Assembly: GCF_021431925.1 (NCBI RefSeq)
Contig: NZ_CP090371.1
Location: 1,116,001-1,180,000 of the forward strand
Length of the DNA stretch: 64,000 nt
From: Halobaculum sp. CBA1158
GTDB taxonomy: Archaea; Halobacteriota; Halobacteria; Halobacteriales; Haloferacaceae
Direction of reading: 5' to 3'
Under the pieces are notes generated by a model, which saw nothing but the letters and a program-made list of their open reading frames with translations, was not told where the DNA came from and did no database searches. Positions 17,980-26,786 of the stretch are shown piece by piece. A program made the position numbers and the translations under genes. The first letter of the stretch is position 1, and every line of letters starts with the position of its first letter.

Positions 17980-18891
17980 TCACTCCCGACGGTCGTAGCG
18001 CGCGACGGCCCGGTCGGCGCGCGCCGACACGCCGTGCGGATTTCGCTTCGGCGACCGGTCTCGCGCCCGAGCGCGAAGCCCGGCGGCGGCACCGGTGGAG
18101 ATACCCGTCACCACGTCGTGACCGTTGCCGACCCACGCGGTCGGCGTCGCCTTCCCGTCGACTACGTCACGAAGCGCGCCGACGGCGTCGCCGGTCGCGT
18201 GGCTCAGCGTCCGACGGGCGACCGTGGGCCGGACGCCGTAGTTCTTCGCCAGCCGATACGCCAGCGCGCGGTACTTCCAGCCCAACTCTCGGGTCTTGAC
18301 GCCGCCGTCGGTCGCCTCCGCGCGTCGCCTGGCCGCGGCGTCCGTCCGCCAGGCGACGTCGACGCCCAGGCCGGCGAGTCGGTGGGCGGCGTCGCGCGCG
18401 CCGCCCGTCTGGAGGTACTCGTCGAAGCCGTCGAGCTCGTCGAGCACGGCCCGGCGGAAGGCGACGTTGCGGCCGTTGAAGTACGTCACCTCGCGGTCGC
18501 CGATCGTCCGGCGCTCGGGGCTGTCGCTCGTCGCGCCGCCGCGCACGTCGCGCCGGAGCGGACCGGTGACGACGCGCGCCCCGTCGTCGACGGCGTCGGC
18601 GATCGCCTCGCGCCAGCCGGATTCGATCCGGTGATCGTAGCCGAGGAAGGCGATCACGTCCCCCTCGGCGACCTCGAGGCCGGCGTTGCGGGCGACGTTC
18701 ACGTTTCGCGCCGCGATCTCGACGAGCACGTCCACGTCGTCGCGATCGCGTACCATCCCGGTGGTCCCGTCGGCGGAGGGGCCGTTGACGACGACCACCT
18801 CCGCGTCCGGTGCCGCCGACGCCACCGAGTCGAGACTGGCGGCGAGGCGCTCCCGGCCGTTCAGGGTCGGGACGACCACCGAGAGGTCCAT
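17980..18891 (-). CDS. Family 2 glycosyltransferase
   Basis: This 303-residue GT-A fold glycosyltransferase is probably cytoplasmic or membrane-associated. The N-terminal LSVVVPTLNGRERLAASLDS (3-22) and VVVNGPSADGT are family motifs, GDVIAFLGYDHRIE holds the metal/nucleotide-sugar region, and NVAFRRAVLDELDGFDE is the usual acceptor-side motif. No transmembrane segment is evident. The ATG at 18891 (MDLSVVVP) starts right at the first strand; an in-frame ATG 24 nt upstream is less likely. Donor and acceptor are unknown, and no S-layer or polysaccharide cluster is adjacent. Confidence 0.85.
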   Translation of the reverse strand: MDLSVVVPTLNGRERLAASLDSVASAAPDAEVVVVNGPSADGTTGMVRDRDDVDVLVEIAARNVNVARNAGLEVAEGDVIAFLGYDHRIESGWREAIADAVDDGARVVTGPLRRDVRGGATSDSPERRTIGDREVTYFNGRNVAFRRAVLDELDGFDEYLQTGGARDAAHRLAGLGVDVAWRTDAAARRRAEATDGGVKTRELGWKYRALAYRLAKNYGVRPTVARRTLSHATGDAVGALRDVVDGKATPTAWVGNGHDVVTGISTGAAAGLRARARDRSPKRNPHGVSARADRAVARYDRRE

Positions 18892-19024
18892 ACCCCTCCG
18901 TAGCGAGTCGAACACTTAAAACGGGGGTTTCGGTGCGGTCTCACGGGACCGCACTCCCGGGCGTCGCGGACGCGTCCACAGCGACGCGAGCGGCGACGTG
19001 GAGCGGCGGAGCGAGGTCGGTCGA

Positions 19025-19297
19025 CTACCGATTGAGGTAGTAGACCTGTTTGCGCGCGTCCTTGAACGAGTAGCGCGAGCCGACGAGGCCCTGTTCTTCC
19101 AGGCGGTTGAGCGCGTAGCGAACGGTGCGGTCGGGAAGGAGCGACTCCTCGGCGAGTTGGCCCTGCGACAGCGGCGCGTCGCCCTCCAACACCTTCGCGA
19201 CGAGCTTCGCGCTGGGCGGCAGGTCGCTGAGGCGGTCGCGGTATTCGGTGTCGGTGAGCGCGTCTGCGGCGTCCGGGTCCGCGGTACTGGTGCTCAT
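19025..19297 (-). CDS. Winged-helix transcriptional regulator
   Basis: This 90-residue protein is a single winged-helix DNA-binding domain of the MarR-like type abundant in haloarchaea. The recognition region is LSQGQLAEESLLPDRTVRYA followed by a wing (YSFKDARKQVYYLNR). The N-terminal 18 residues are polar and probably disordered. It has no sensor domain, so control is likely by partner proteins, ligand-free binding or expression level. CCTTTACC at 19323-19330 on the minus strand is a plausible TATA element about 30 nt upstream. Target genes cannot be inferred from the neighbourhood. Confidence 0.82.
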   Translation of the reverse strand: MSTSTADPDAADALTDTEYRDRLSDLPPSAKLVAKVLEGDAPLSQGQLAEESLLPDRTVRYALNRLEEQGLVGSRYSFKDARKQVYYLNR

Positions 19298-19518
19298 ACT
19301 ACACTCGACCCGGAGGCTGTTGGTAAAGGTTGCCTCAATACAAGTCCTACCCCTGAATATCCCTTATACGCTTAATATTCCACGTCGCAGTCGGGCGATC
19401 GGTCGTCCGAGCGGTCGGCCGACACCGGCGTCGGATGGCGATCGTTGATACGACGCCGTCGACGCGAACGACCACTCCGACGCGAACGACCAAGTGATCC
19501 GCGTGCGATTCTCGGGAC

Positions 19519-19911
19519 GTGATCCCCGAGTCACACGTCGACATCTTCGAGTCGGAGTCGTTCGCGCACCTGTCGACGGTCATGCCCGACGGGACGCCCC
19601 AGGTGACGCCGGTCTGGGTCGACCACGATGACCGCGAGTACGTGCTCGTCAACACCGCCCGGGGCCGACGAAAGGAGCGAAACATCCGGAACAACCCGCA
19701 GGTCGGGCTCTCGGTCACCGACCCGGACGACCCGTACCGGTACGTGTCGGTGATGGGCGAGGCCGAACTCACCGAGGAGGGGGCCGTCGAGCACATCGAC
19801 GAGCTGGCGCGGCGGTACTTCGACGTCGACGAGTACCCCCACCACGGGGAGGAGTCCGGTCCCCGCGTCATCGTTCGGATCCCAACCGAGCGGATCGTCA
19901 CCAGCGGGTGA
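19519..19911 (+). CDS. PPOX-class F420-dependent oxidoreductase
   Basis: This 130-residue split beta-barrel flavin/F420-binding protein belongs to the pyridoxamine-5'-phosphate-oxidase-like family. The pattern HLSTVMPDGTPQVTPVW (17-33), followed by INTARGRRKERNIRNNP-like positions 45-60 and VSVMGEAELT, is that of small F420-dependent reductases. It uses a GTG start. Haloarchaea contain coenzyme F420, so this cofactor is plausible, but FMN or heme binding cannot be excluded. It stands alone in orientation and spacing. Confidence 0.85.
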   Translation: MIPESHVDIFESESFAHLSTVMPDGTPQVTPVWVDHDDREYVLVNTARGRRKERNIRNNPQVGLSVTDPDDPYRYVSVMGEAELTEEGAVEHIDELARRYFDVDEYPHHGEESGPRVIVRIPTERIVTSG

Positions 19912-20035
19912 GGGAGCCGGCGGCATCGACTCCGTAATCGGGTCCGTACCGGCCCCGCAGTCGCGTCCGCCTCGGCGACCCGGCCGACGGGCTATCAGTA
20001 CCGTTTTACCGCTCGCCCGAGCACCTCGAAATAGT

Positions 20036-20740
20036 GTGAAGGGCCAGGAGTGGTACCAGGCCGACTCGGTCGCCGAAGAGTACGACGCCAAGCGATTCTC
20101 CCAGGGCGGACGCCTCATCGACCGCCGGGAGAAGCGCGCCGTGCTGGAGGCACTCGGGCCGGTCGAGGGCGAGCGCGTGCTCGAGATCGCCTGCGGCACC
20201 GGACGGTTCACCGTGATGCTCGCCGAGCGCGGGGCCGACATCGTCGGCCTCGACATCTCCGACGCGATGCTGGCGCAGGGTCGGGAGAAGGCGAGCCGAG
20301 CGGGGCTCTCCTCGACGGTCGAGTTCATGCGCGGCGACGCCGCTCGCCTGCCGTTCCCGGACGACCACTTCGACGCCGTGTTCGCGATGCGATTCTTCCA
20401 CCTCGCGGACACCCCCGCGAAGTTCCTCGCCGAGATGGCCCGCGTCTCGAAGGAGGTCGTCTTCTTCGACACCTTCCGCGGCTCGTCGCTGCGCGTGCTG
20501 TACAACTGGGCGCTCCCGATGGGGTCGCGGCTGTACTCCCGCGAGGAGGTCGAGCGACTCATCGACGGCGCGGGGCTCAGCCTCCGCAGCGACGACCACG
20601 ACTTCGTGTTCCCGTACGGCTTCTATCGCGAGGTGCCCAACAGCGTCGCCGACCCGTTCTGGTCGCTCGATCAGGCGATCGGTACCAACGCCGTGGGCGA
20701 GAAGCTCTCGTCGGTGTCGTACTGGACGGCCGAGGTCTGA
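20036..20740 (+). CDS. Class I SAM-dependent methyltransferase
   Basis: This 234-residue Rossmann-fold methyltransferase has motif I VLEIACGTGRFT (about 48-59), the acidic ribose-binding Asp in IVGLDIS, GDAARLPFPDDHFD, and a hydrophobic C-terminal half. The layout resembles UbiE/COQ5-type small-molecule methyltransferases. It starts at a GTG (MKGQEWYQADSVAEEYDAK after initiation). TACCGTTTTACC about 27-37 nt upstream contains a possible TATA element, which would make the transcript leaderless. The substrate is unknown and the neighbours give no clue. Confidence 0.85.
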   Translation: MKGQEWYQADSVAEEYDAKRFSQGGRLIDRREKRAVLEALGPVEGERVLEIACGTGRFTVMLAERGADIVGLDISDAMLAQGREKASRAGLSSTVEFMRGDAARLPFPDDHFDAVFAMRFFHLADTPAKFLAEMARVSKEVVFFDTFRGSSLRVLYNWALPMGSRLYSREEVERLIDGAGLSLRSDDHDFVFPYGFYREVPNSVADPFWSLDQAIGTNAVGEKLSSVSYWTAEV

Positions 20741-20795
20741 GTCGCCGCGACGGCGACGGCGGCGACACGGGACTCGACGGCGACCGAGTGTCCGG

Positions 20796-21794
20796 TTATG
20801 GGATCGTGGAGTCCGCACTCACGAGCGACCGCACCGCCTCCGCGCCGCCGTGAACCGCCAGCCACACGGCCGTCGCGACGCCCGCGAGCACGACCGCGTC
20901 CACCAGCGGACCCAGCACCGGCCCCGTGGGACTCCAGAGGGAAACGGGGCGAACGGGCGGCAACAGCGCGGGTAGAAGCTGCGCGGTCGACTGGACGACG
21001 AGGACGACGGCGACCCCCTTCGTCAGGTCTCGCGGGCGGAGCCGGGGACCGATGACGAACAGAACCCCCAGCAGGAACGACGCTTCGAACAGCCACTCGG
21101 CCGGCAACTGCGAGAGCGGGATCCCGACGTTCCAGAACTGGCCTCGCGTGAAGAAGATCGATTCCGACCCGGTCGCCCCCGCGCGGGCGACGGCGGCGAG
21201 GAGGTCCCCGAGCAGTCCGGCGACGACTGCGCCGCCGGCGGCGACGACGGCACCGAGACCGGCGGCGGCCGCCCCGCGTCGCACGGTCAGATCCGGCCCG
21301 ATCCGGTCGCCCGCGACGACGGCGAACAGCGGGTGCTGGTCGGGGTTCCCGAGTGCCGACGCGACTCGGTCGTATCCGCCGTGATACGCGATCCACGCCG
21401 CGGTCGCGACCGCGAGGACGGCCGCGACCCGCGTGAGCGGGACGGCGAGCACGGGGAGCCAAGACCGGACCGGAAGGGGGGACAGGACGGACCGAACGAC
21501 GACCAACAGGAGGTCGGCCACGTACACGACGGCGACGCCGCCCGCGACCGTGCGCCGGGACGGGGCGACGACGACGAGTAGGACCGCCGCCAGGAACGGG
21601 ACGAACGACGCGGTCGACAGCAGCCACCCGGAGAGGGCCGACACGGCGACGCCGCCGGTCACCTCGTCGAGTCTACCGGTCGCGAAGAGGCCGGCCCAGT
21701 TGACCGCGACGAGGGCGGCGGCGACCAACGCGCTCGCCGGGAGGGCGGCACCGAGCACTCGGGACCCGTCCGGAGCGGAGTCGGGGACTGTCAC
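20796..21794 (-). CDS. Polytopic membrane protein of unknown function
   Basis: This 332-residue hydrophobic protein has roughly eight membrane spans, with short loops and an extracellular or cytoplasmic loop around residues 145-165. I do not recognise a family, and no conserved charged or catalytic motif stands out. Loops carry Arg clusters consistent with positive-inside topology (RSWLP, RPRDLTK). It converges with the methyltransferase gene and lies upstream-adjacent to the TRAM gene on the same strand, 178 bp away, so it is likely a separate unit. Confidence 0.7.
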   Translation of the reverse strand: MTVPDSAPDGSRVLGAALPASALVAAALVAVNWAGLFATGRLDEVTGGVAVSALSGWLLSTASFVPFLAAVLLVVVAPSRRTVAGGVAVVYVADLLLVVVRSVLSPLPVRSWLPVLAVPLTRVAAVLAVATAAWIAYHGGYDRVASALGNPDQHPLFAVVAGDRIGPDLTVRRGAAAAGLGAVVAAGGAVVAGLLGDLLAAVARAGATGSESIFFTRGQFWNVGIPLSQLPAEWLFEASFLLGVLFVIGPRLRPRDLTKGVAVVLVVQSTAQLLPALLPPVRPVSLWSPTGPVLGPLVDAVVLAGVATAVWLAVHGGAEAVRSLVSADSTIP

Positions 21795-21972
21795 ACCGTT
21801 GTCCGGACACTCCTCAAATAAATCTCGTTCGGGAGTTCCCGACGAGTCGTCGTGCGGCGGGAGCCGACGACCCGTTCGTTCTCGGCGCTGCTCGCGGTCG
21901 GGTCGCCCCCGAGTCGCGGCCGGGGTACCGTCGCCGGTGACTCGTCGCTCGCGGACGAACGGGGGGCGTCGG

Positions 21973-22377
21973 TCAGCCGTCCGCTTCGATGACCTCGCCG
22001 ACCGCGAAGTTCGATTTCACCTCGGTGATCTCGATCTTGACGCGCTCGCCGACGTCGGTGTCGGGGACGATGATAACGTACCCTCGCTCGACGCGGGCGA
22101 TGCCGTCGCCCTGCTTTCCGAGGTCCTCGATCTCGACGTACCGGATCTCGCCGCGCTCGACGGGCGGCTGTGGCCCCTCCGTCGCTGTCGGCGACTCGGT
22201 GCGGTCGTCGGTGCCGGCGTCGACCCCGTCGCGCTCGATGAGGGCGACCCGGTAGATGTCGCCGGCGTCGACGGCTCCCGTCGCAACCTCGCGCTTCGGG
22301 ATCTCGATCGTGTATCGGTCGTCGTCCTCGCGGACTTCGGCGCTGAACAGACAGATGAGTTCGTCGGAGATTTCCAC
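21973..22377 (-). CDS. TRAM domain protein
   Basis: This 134-residue protein ends in a TRAM domain (about 75-133), a beta-barrel RNA-binding module. It has the signature GKQGDGIARVERGYVIIVPD and ends with VGEVIEADG. The N-terminal half is a second small domain beginning VEISDELICLFSAEV. I chose the GTG at 22377 because a TATA element (reverse GGTATATG) lies near 22412-22422, downstream of the alternative GTG at 22431. Stand-alone TRAM proteins act as RNA chaperones in some archaea (TRAM0076 in Methanolobus is the known case); the role here is inferred. Confidence 0.85.
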   Translation of the reverse strand: MEISDELICLFSAEVREDDDRYTIEIPKREVATGAVDAGDIYRVALIERDGVDAGTDDRTESPTATEGPQPPVERGEIRYVEIEDLGKQGDGIARVERGYVIIVPDTDVGERVKIEITEVKSNFAVGEVIEADG

Positions 22378-22499
22378 GGAGATATCCCTCCATCGCCACG
22401 TTCGACCGAGGTGACATATACCTACCGCCACCAGCCGGTATCGGGGGATGTCACCGGTGTCAGCCGCGTTACTCCTCGATCGCGCCGTCGCGCTGGGGT

Positions 22500-23282
22500 C
22501 TATCCCTTCGCGTCACCGTCGTCGACCGCTCGGCCGTCCGGTCGCTTCGCACCCTCGGAGTCGTGGACGACCACCTCGCCGCCCTCGACCGTGCGGGGTT
22601 CGTAGGCGTCGCGGACGCCGATCGCCTCCTCCACCTCTCTGACCGCGCGTTCCTTCAGCGCCGCCGCCAGCGACTCGGCGTCCTCCCGGTCGATGTCGCG
22701 GCCCAGTCCCTCGCACTCGTGGGCGCGGACCGTCCCCTCGGCGTCGTCAGGGCCGGCGGCATCGTCGCCGGCGTCGTCGGCGTCGTCGGCGTCGCCGGCG
22801 TCGGTGGTGTCGCCGGCCTCCCGGTGCGCTCCCAGCGCGACGCTGTCGACGACCTCGCCCATCGGCTGGCTCGTCCCGGCGAGCCCGACGGAGAACGGGT
22901 ACGTCTCGCAGATGAGCGGCCGGTCCTCGTGGACCGTGCACGCGCCCGTGCCCGACTCGTCCTCCTCGTAGAACGCGCAGTCGCCACAGGCGTCGGTCTG
23001 TAGCGCCCACTCGAACGTCTCGCCCGTCGGCCCGTCGTCGCCGTCGGTTATCCCGTACGGCATCGGACGGGCGACCTCCCGCCAGTCGCGCTCGGCGTCG
23101 CCGGCGCTTTGCACCCGTCGGACCTCGTCGGGGAACACCGTCGCCGTGTGGGGGTCGTCGGCCTCGCTCTTGCAGCACGCGCCGCAGCGTGTACACTCGA
23201 AGCCGATCGCCTCGATGGCGTCGGCCAGTTCGTCCACGTCGAGGGCGCGAGCGCGCTCCAGTTCGGTTTCGAGCGAGTCCAC
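22500..23282 (-). CDS. YkgJ family cysteine-cluster protein
   Basis: This 260-residue protein has the Cys-rich YkgJ/FliB-like metal-binding domain. FECTRCGACC (about 28-37), CGDCAFY, CTVHEDRPLICETYPF and a later Cys-containing HECEGLG form the ligands, probably for zinc or an iron-sulfur site. An insertion of alternating Asp/Ala residues (about 158-180, DADDADDAGDD) comes from a GTCGTCGGC simple repeat. The C-terminal 60 residues are helical and acidic. Function is unknown for most family members. It is transcribed alone, divergent from the small DUF7511 gene. Confidence 0.85.
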   Translation of the reverse strand: MDSLETELERARALDVDELADAIEAIGFECTRCGACCKSEADDPHTATVFPDEVRRVQSAGDAERDWREVARPMPYGITDGDDGPTGETFEWALQTDACGDCAFYEEDESGTGACTVHEDRPLICETYPFSVGLAGTSQPMGEVVDSVALGAHREAGDTTDAGDADDADDAGDDAAGPDDAEGTVRAHECEGLGRDIDREDAESLAAALKERAVREVEEAIGVRDAYEPRTVEGGEVVVHDSEGAKRPDGRAVDDGDAKG

Positions 23283-23398
23283 GACGGAGCGTGTCCTCGC
23301 TCGGACTAAACACCGTCGGGCGGACGACGCGGTCTCCGTCGGTACGGATTGAGACCGATCGGGAGCGCTCCCGAGCGCGGGGGAGTGGACTTAGCGAC

Positions 23399-23408
23399 GT
23401 TTAAGTAT
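23399..23408 (+). promoter_or_regulatory. TATA box for the DUF7511-like gene
   Basis: GTTTAAGTAT at 23399-23408 lies about 27 nt before the ATG at 23430, the spacing of a leaderless haloarchaeal promoter. It decides the start at 23430 over the longer in-frame extension. Confidence 0.65.
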
Positions 23409-23429
23409 ATTCGCACGGTTGACACGAGT

Positions 23430-23642
23430 ATGTCGGCTGCTCCCGATCGGCCGTCCGGTGACGCACACGAACCCGACCCCCGGTTCGCCGCCCCCGACGG
23501 CCTCAGGGCCGCGGTGGTCCGACACGAGGGGGAACCGGACCGATGTACGGTCTACCCCGCCGACGCGGACGACGTGGCCCTCGTGACGACGTGGCTCTCG
23601 GTGAACGCCGACTGTCTCGTCCCGCTCGAGGAGGTTCGCTGA
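23430..23642 (+). CDS. Small DUF7511-like protein
   Basis: This 70-residue protein is an uncharacterised haloarchaeal type; from memory it matches DUF7511. It has a flexible acidic N-terminus of about 25 residues and a compact C-terminal module (LRAAVVRHEGEPDRCTVYPA to TTWLSVNADCLVPLEEVR). Cys51 and Cys64 are candidate ligands or redox residues. The TATA spacing supports a leaderless start at this ATG. Haloarchaeal genomes usually contain several such paralogues, often next to regulators. Function is unknown. Confidence 0.72.
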   Translation: MSAAPDRPSGDAHEPDPRFAAPDGLRAAVVRHEGEPDRCTVYPADADDVALVTTWLSVNADCLVPLEEVR

Positions 23643-23671
23643 CCCGACGACCGTTCGTCGCCCGGGACGAC

Positions 23672-24481
23672 TCAGGCCCCGTCGGCGAGCGCGAGTCCCT
23701 CCGTCTCCGGATCCCACTCGATTCGGCCCTCCCGGGCGAGTTTCTCGGCGTGCGCGACGACCGTCGCGCGCGCGAGGTCCCTGACCCCCGAGAGGTCCTT
23801 CTCGTACGCGAGGTCGAGCACCTCGTCGGGGTCGCGCGCGCCCGCTTCCACGGCCGCAAGGACCCGCCGTTCCCTGTCGAGGCGGTGGTCGATCAGCCGC
23901 GCACACGTCGCCCGCGGGTCGCCGATCCGCGGGCCGTGACCAGGGAACAGCGCGGACGGGTCGCGGGCGTGAAGTCGCCGGAGCGACGTGAGGTACGCCC
24001 GCATGTCGCCCTCGGGCGCGGCGACGACGACGCTTCCCTCCGCGACCGCCACGTCGCCGCAGACGACGCCGACGCCCGTCTCGAAGCCGACGCCGTCGGG
24101 GGCGTGACCCGGGAGATCGACGACCGTCGCCGGGCCGACGCGGTCGCCGGCGGCGAACGTGCGATCCGGCTCGACCCCGGTCGCGGCGGCGAACCGGTCC
24201 TCGTACCCCCGTCGCGCCCACACGGTCGCGCCGGTCTCGGCGGCGTAGTCGGCGACCGCGCCGACGTGGTCCGGGTGGGTGTGGGTGACGGCGACGTGGT
24301 CGGCCACCTTCTCGCGGACGACGGTGTCGAGGGTGTCGGTGCGGGCCGCGGGATCGACGAGCAGCGTCTCGCCGGTCCCGATCACGTACGCGTTCGTCGT
24401 CCCGCCGGGCGCGCGCGTGTCGACGGGGACGGAGAAGCGGTCGACGTGCGCGTGCGTCGTATCGGACGCCCCTCCCGACAT
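23672..24481 (-). CDS. MBL-fold metallo-hydrolase
   Basis: This 269-residue metallo-beta-lactamase-fold enzyme has the dinuclear zinc motif HTHPDH (His67, His69, Asp71, His72), the later metal ligands in LPGHAPDG, CGDVAV and FPGHGPRI, and a C-terminal winged-helix-like tail (about 205-260) of the LACTB2/hydroxyacylglutathione hydrolase-like group. LACTB2 itself is an RNase, so both thioester hydrolysis and RNA cleavage are possible. Its ATG overlaps the radical SAM stop by one base (TGATG), so translation of the two is coupled. Confidence 0.87.
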   Translation of the reverse strand: MSGGASDTTHAHVDRFSVPVDTRAPGGTTNAYVIGTGETLLVDPAARTDTLDTVVREKVADHVAVTHTHPDHVGAVADYAAETGATVWARRGYEDRFAAATGVEPDRTFAAGDRVGPATVVDLPGHAPDGVGFETGVGVVCGDVAVAEGSVVVAAPEGDMRAYLTSLRRLHARDPSALFPGHGPRIGDPRATCARLIDHRLDRERRVLAAVEAGARDPDEVLDLAYEKDLSGVRDLARATVVAHAEKLAREGRIEWDPETEGLALADGA

Positions 24482-26262
24482 CAGTCCGCGCTCCGCGGCG
24501 CGGGCGCGCCGGGGTACTCGGGCTCGGCGTCGACGCCGGGGACGCCGGCATCGGCGAATCGCGTCAGCTCCGCGTCCGCGCCGGCGACGGCTGCGGCCTC
24601 GGTCGCGCTCGCGTACGGTCGGTTCACGACGAGGTCGCCGGCGGTGCCCGTTCCGATCCCCGGGATCGCGGTCAGCTCGTCCATCGACGCGCCGTTCAGG
24701 TCCAGCGGGTACGGCACGCCCGTCACCGAGCGGTAGCCCCAGTCGACGACCGCCACGTCGATCGCGCGGCCGAGTTCGCGCTCGCCGGGGATCCCGACGA
24801 GGATCGGGTAGGTGCCGAGCTGTCGACCGAAGGTGGTGCCGTCCTCGTGGTACTCCAGGTACACGTCGGGGAGCACGGTCCCCGTGGGCATCACGCGCTT
24901 CAGCATCGGCCGATCGATCGTCTCGCGCACCTCGCGCTTGTACGCCTGGAACTCCTCCTTGTGCTCGCGTGCCAGTCGCGCGCCGGTCTCGGCCATCTCG
25001 GTGCCCTCGAACGCCATCACCTGCCGGACGTTCACCCGTCGCAGCATGAGCCCCTCGTCCATCACCGAGCCCAGGAACTCCTTGTTGTGTTCGAAGGTGT
25101 CCGCCGTCTCGCCCTCCAGCCCATGGACGAGGTTGATTCCCGGCAGGAGCTTTGGGAGTCGCCGCGGGGCGGAGTCGCCGAAGCTGGGCGCGTTCGCGGG
25201 GTCCTCGCCGGGTCGCCACCCCGCGGCCTCGTTGACGACGCGGACGGCCTCCAGGCACTCCTCGGCGCTGACGAGGAGGTTGTTCTTCTCACGGACCTCG
25301 GGGTCGGCGGACTCGAGGCCGAAGGCGGCGGTGTCGCCGGGCGTGTTGTGACGGGCGATCACCTCGATGGCCTCGCGCGACGCCTCTGGGTAGTCCGTGA
25401 TCGTCACGGGGTTCATGTTGTCGAGGTGGAGCGTCCGCAGGTCGGGCGCGACCTCGCGGATCCCGCCGTACAGCTGCCGGAGGGCGTCGGGGTTCGGGGC
25501 CTCGCCGTCGCCGCCGAACGCGAGGATGTCTGCCTGTCGACCGAGTCGGAAGTGGGCGACGCCGTGGTCCGAGAGTGCGTCGACCTCCGAGACGACGTCC
25601 GGGGCTGTGCGGAAGTCGGGATCGCCGTACAGCGGCTCGGTACAGAACGAACACCGGTAGGCGCACCCGCGGGAGGTCTCGAGTTCGGCGATGAGGTAGT
25701 CGGGGTGGTTGGGGTGCTGTTCGACGACGAACGCGCCCATGGTCGACCAGCGGGACACCTCGTCGTAGTCGCGGATGCGGTTACCGAACCCCTCCAGCCC
25801 GCTCTCGACGATGTCGTGGGCGGCCGCCTCCACGTCGCCCATGGCGACGAAGTCGTAGTCGAGGTCGTCGCGCTCCATCTCCTGTGCGCCGGCGTTCTCG
25901 TCGCCGACGCCGAAGCGCACGGGCCCCCCGAGGAGGGTGACGCCGTCGGCGGTCCAGGCCAACTCGCGCACCTCGTCGGGCTCGGCGGGGGTGCCGCCGA
26001 CGTACTTCCCGGGGACGGTCATGCCGCCGACGTAGATCATGAGGTCGGCGTCGGCCACGTCGGCCCGCTTGCGACGCTCGTCGCGCAACTCGTCGATGGT
26101 GTGGTAGGTGACGTTCGCCTCCGGGACGCCGGCGTCGACGAGCGCGCCCGCGGTGAACCGCGGGTACGTCGAGACGTACGGGGGAACGCCGAAGTGCGCC
26201 GGCTCGTCGACGTAGCCGTCGACGATCGTGACGGAGAGGTCGCTCGGATCCGGCGCGGTCAT
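24481..26262 (-). CDS. Radical SAM protein with C-terminal helix-hairpin-helix
   Basis: This 593-residue enzyme has an N-terminal cobalamin-binding-like Rossmann region (1-160), a radical SAM core with the [4Fe-4S] motif C-x3-C-x2-C (Cys200, Cys204, Cys207), and a C-terminal helix-hairpin-helix (about 525-545, DELTAIPGIGTGTAGDLV). The architecture is that of archaeal UPF0313/Elp3-like radical SAM proteins of unknown substrate. The HhH suggests nucleic-acid binding, so an RNA modification role is plausible but unproven. It is the first gene of a two-gene unit with the MBL hydrolase. The start at 26262 gives MTAPDPSDLSVTIVD. Confidence 0.85.
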   Translation of the reverse strand: MTAPDPSDLSVTIVDGYVDEPAHFGVPPYVSTYPRFTAGALVDAGVPEANVTYHTIDELRDERRKRADVADADLMIYVGGMTVPGKYVGGTPAEPDEVRELAWTADGVTLLGGPVRFGVGDENAGAQEMERDDLDYDFVAMGDVEAAAHDIVESGLEGFGNRIRDYDEVSRWSTMGAFVVEQHPNHPDYLIAELETSRGCAYRCSFCTEPLYGDPDFRTAPDVVSEVDALSDHGVAHFRLGRQADILAFGGDGEAPNPDALRQLYGGIREVAPDLRTLHLDNMNPVTITDYPEASREAIEVIARHNTPGDTAAFGLESADPEVREKNNLLVSAEECLEAVRVVNEAAGWRPGEDPANAPSFGDSAPRRLPKLLPGINLVHGLEGETADTFEHNKEFLGSVMDEGLMLRRVNVRQVMAFEGTEMAETGARLAREHKEEFQAYKREVRETIDRPMLKRVMPTGTVLPDVYLEYHEDGTTFGRQLGTYPILVGIPGERELGRAIDVAVVDWGYRSVTGVPYPLDLNGASMDELTAIPGIGTGTAGDLVVNRPYASATEAAAVAGADAELTRFADAGVPGVDAEPEYPGAPAPRSAD

Positions 26263-26448
26263 GGACGTGATTGGACGGTCGAGCGGCTAAAGCCGTGCGG
26301 TCCGGGATCGCTCCCGGCCGTCGCGTTCCTCAGTCCGCTCTGTCCCGCTTCCGTGCTGTCCCGCCTCGGGCCGTCCCGTTCCCTGCCCTCCGGCTTCCGT
26401 GCCGTACTCCCTCAGCATCCCGGTTCTCGTCCCGACGCTCGCCCCTGG

Positions 26449-26694
26449 TCACCACCCCCCGCGGCGACCCTGCGCGTCGCCGGCGGCCTCGAACCCCCCG
26501 ACGCCCTCCTCGATGCCGCCCACGAGCGCCGCCTCCTCGTAGGTCACCCCGTCGCCGGCCGCGAGCCTGTCGAGGAGGTCGTCGACGGTCCGCGGAGGAT
26601 CGGCGACGGTCTCCTCGGTCGATCGCCGCTCGTTCCGGTCGGCCTCGCGCCTGGAGTGCTGTTCCCGCTCGCGCTCCCGCCGTCTGGTTCGCAT
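26449..26694 (-). CDS. Small basic/acidic hypothetical protein
   Basis: This 81-residue frame begins with an Arg/Glu-rich stretch (residues 1-25) and then contains a more ordinary segment, PRTVDDLLDRLAAGDGVTYEEAALVGGIEEGVGGFEAAG, that looks like a folded helix-loop-helix piece. I do not recognise it. It is upstream of the radical SAM gene on the same strand and separated by 186 bp. The DNA from 26263 to 26448 is C-rich low-complexity sequence in which I see no gene. The call is tentative because a short GC-rich frame can be open by chance. Confidence 0.4.
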   Translation of the reverse strand: MRTRRREREREQHSRREADRNERRSTEETVADPPRTVDDLLDRLAAGDGVTYEEAALVGGIEEGVGGFEAAGDAQGRRGGW

Positions 26695-26786
26695 CTGTCA
26701 CCACCCACGCGCGTATCTAGTGTGAGGTGTGTTAACTGTTGTGACCGCCCCGAGACCGATCGGTTCAGGCGTCCGCGCGAAGACAC

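Noticed and set aside
26263-26448. Additional gene between the radical SAM start and the small hypothetical gene
   Set aside because: The sequence is C/T-rich low-complexity DNA; open frames there give only Arg/Pro/Ser-rich translations.
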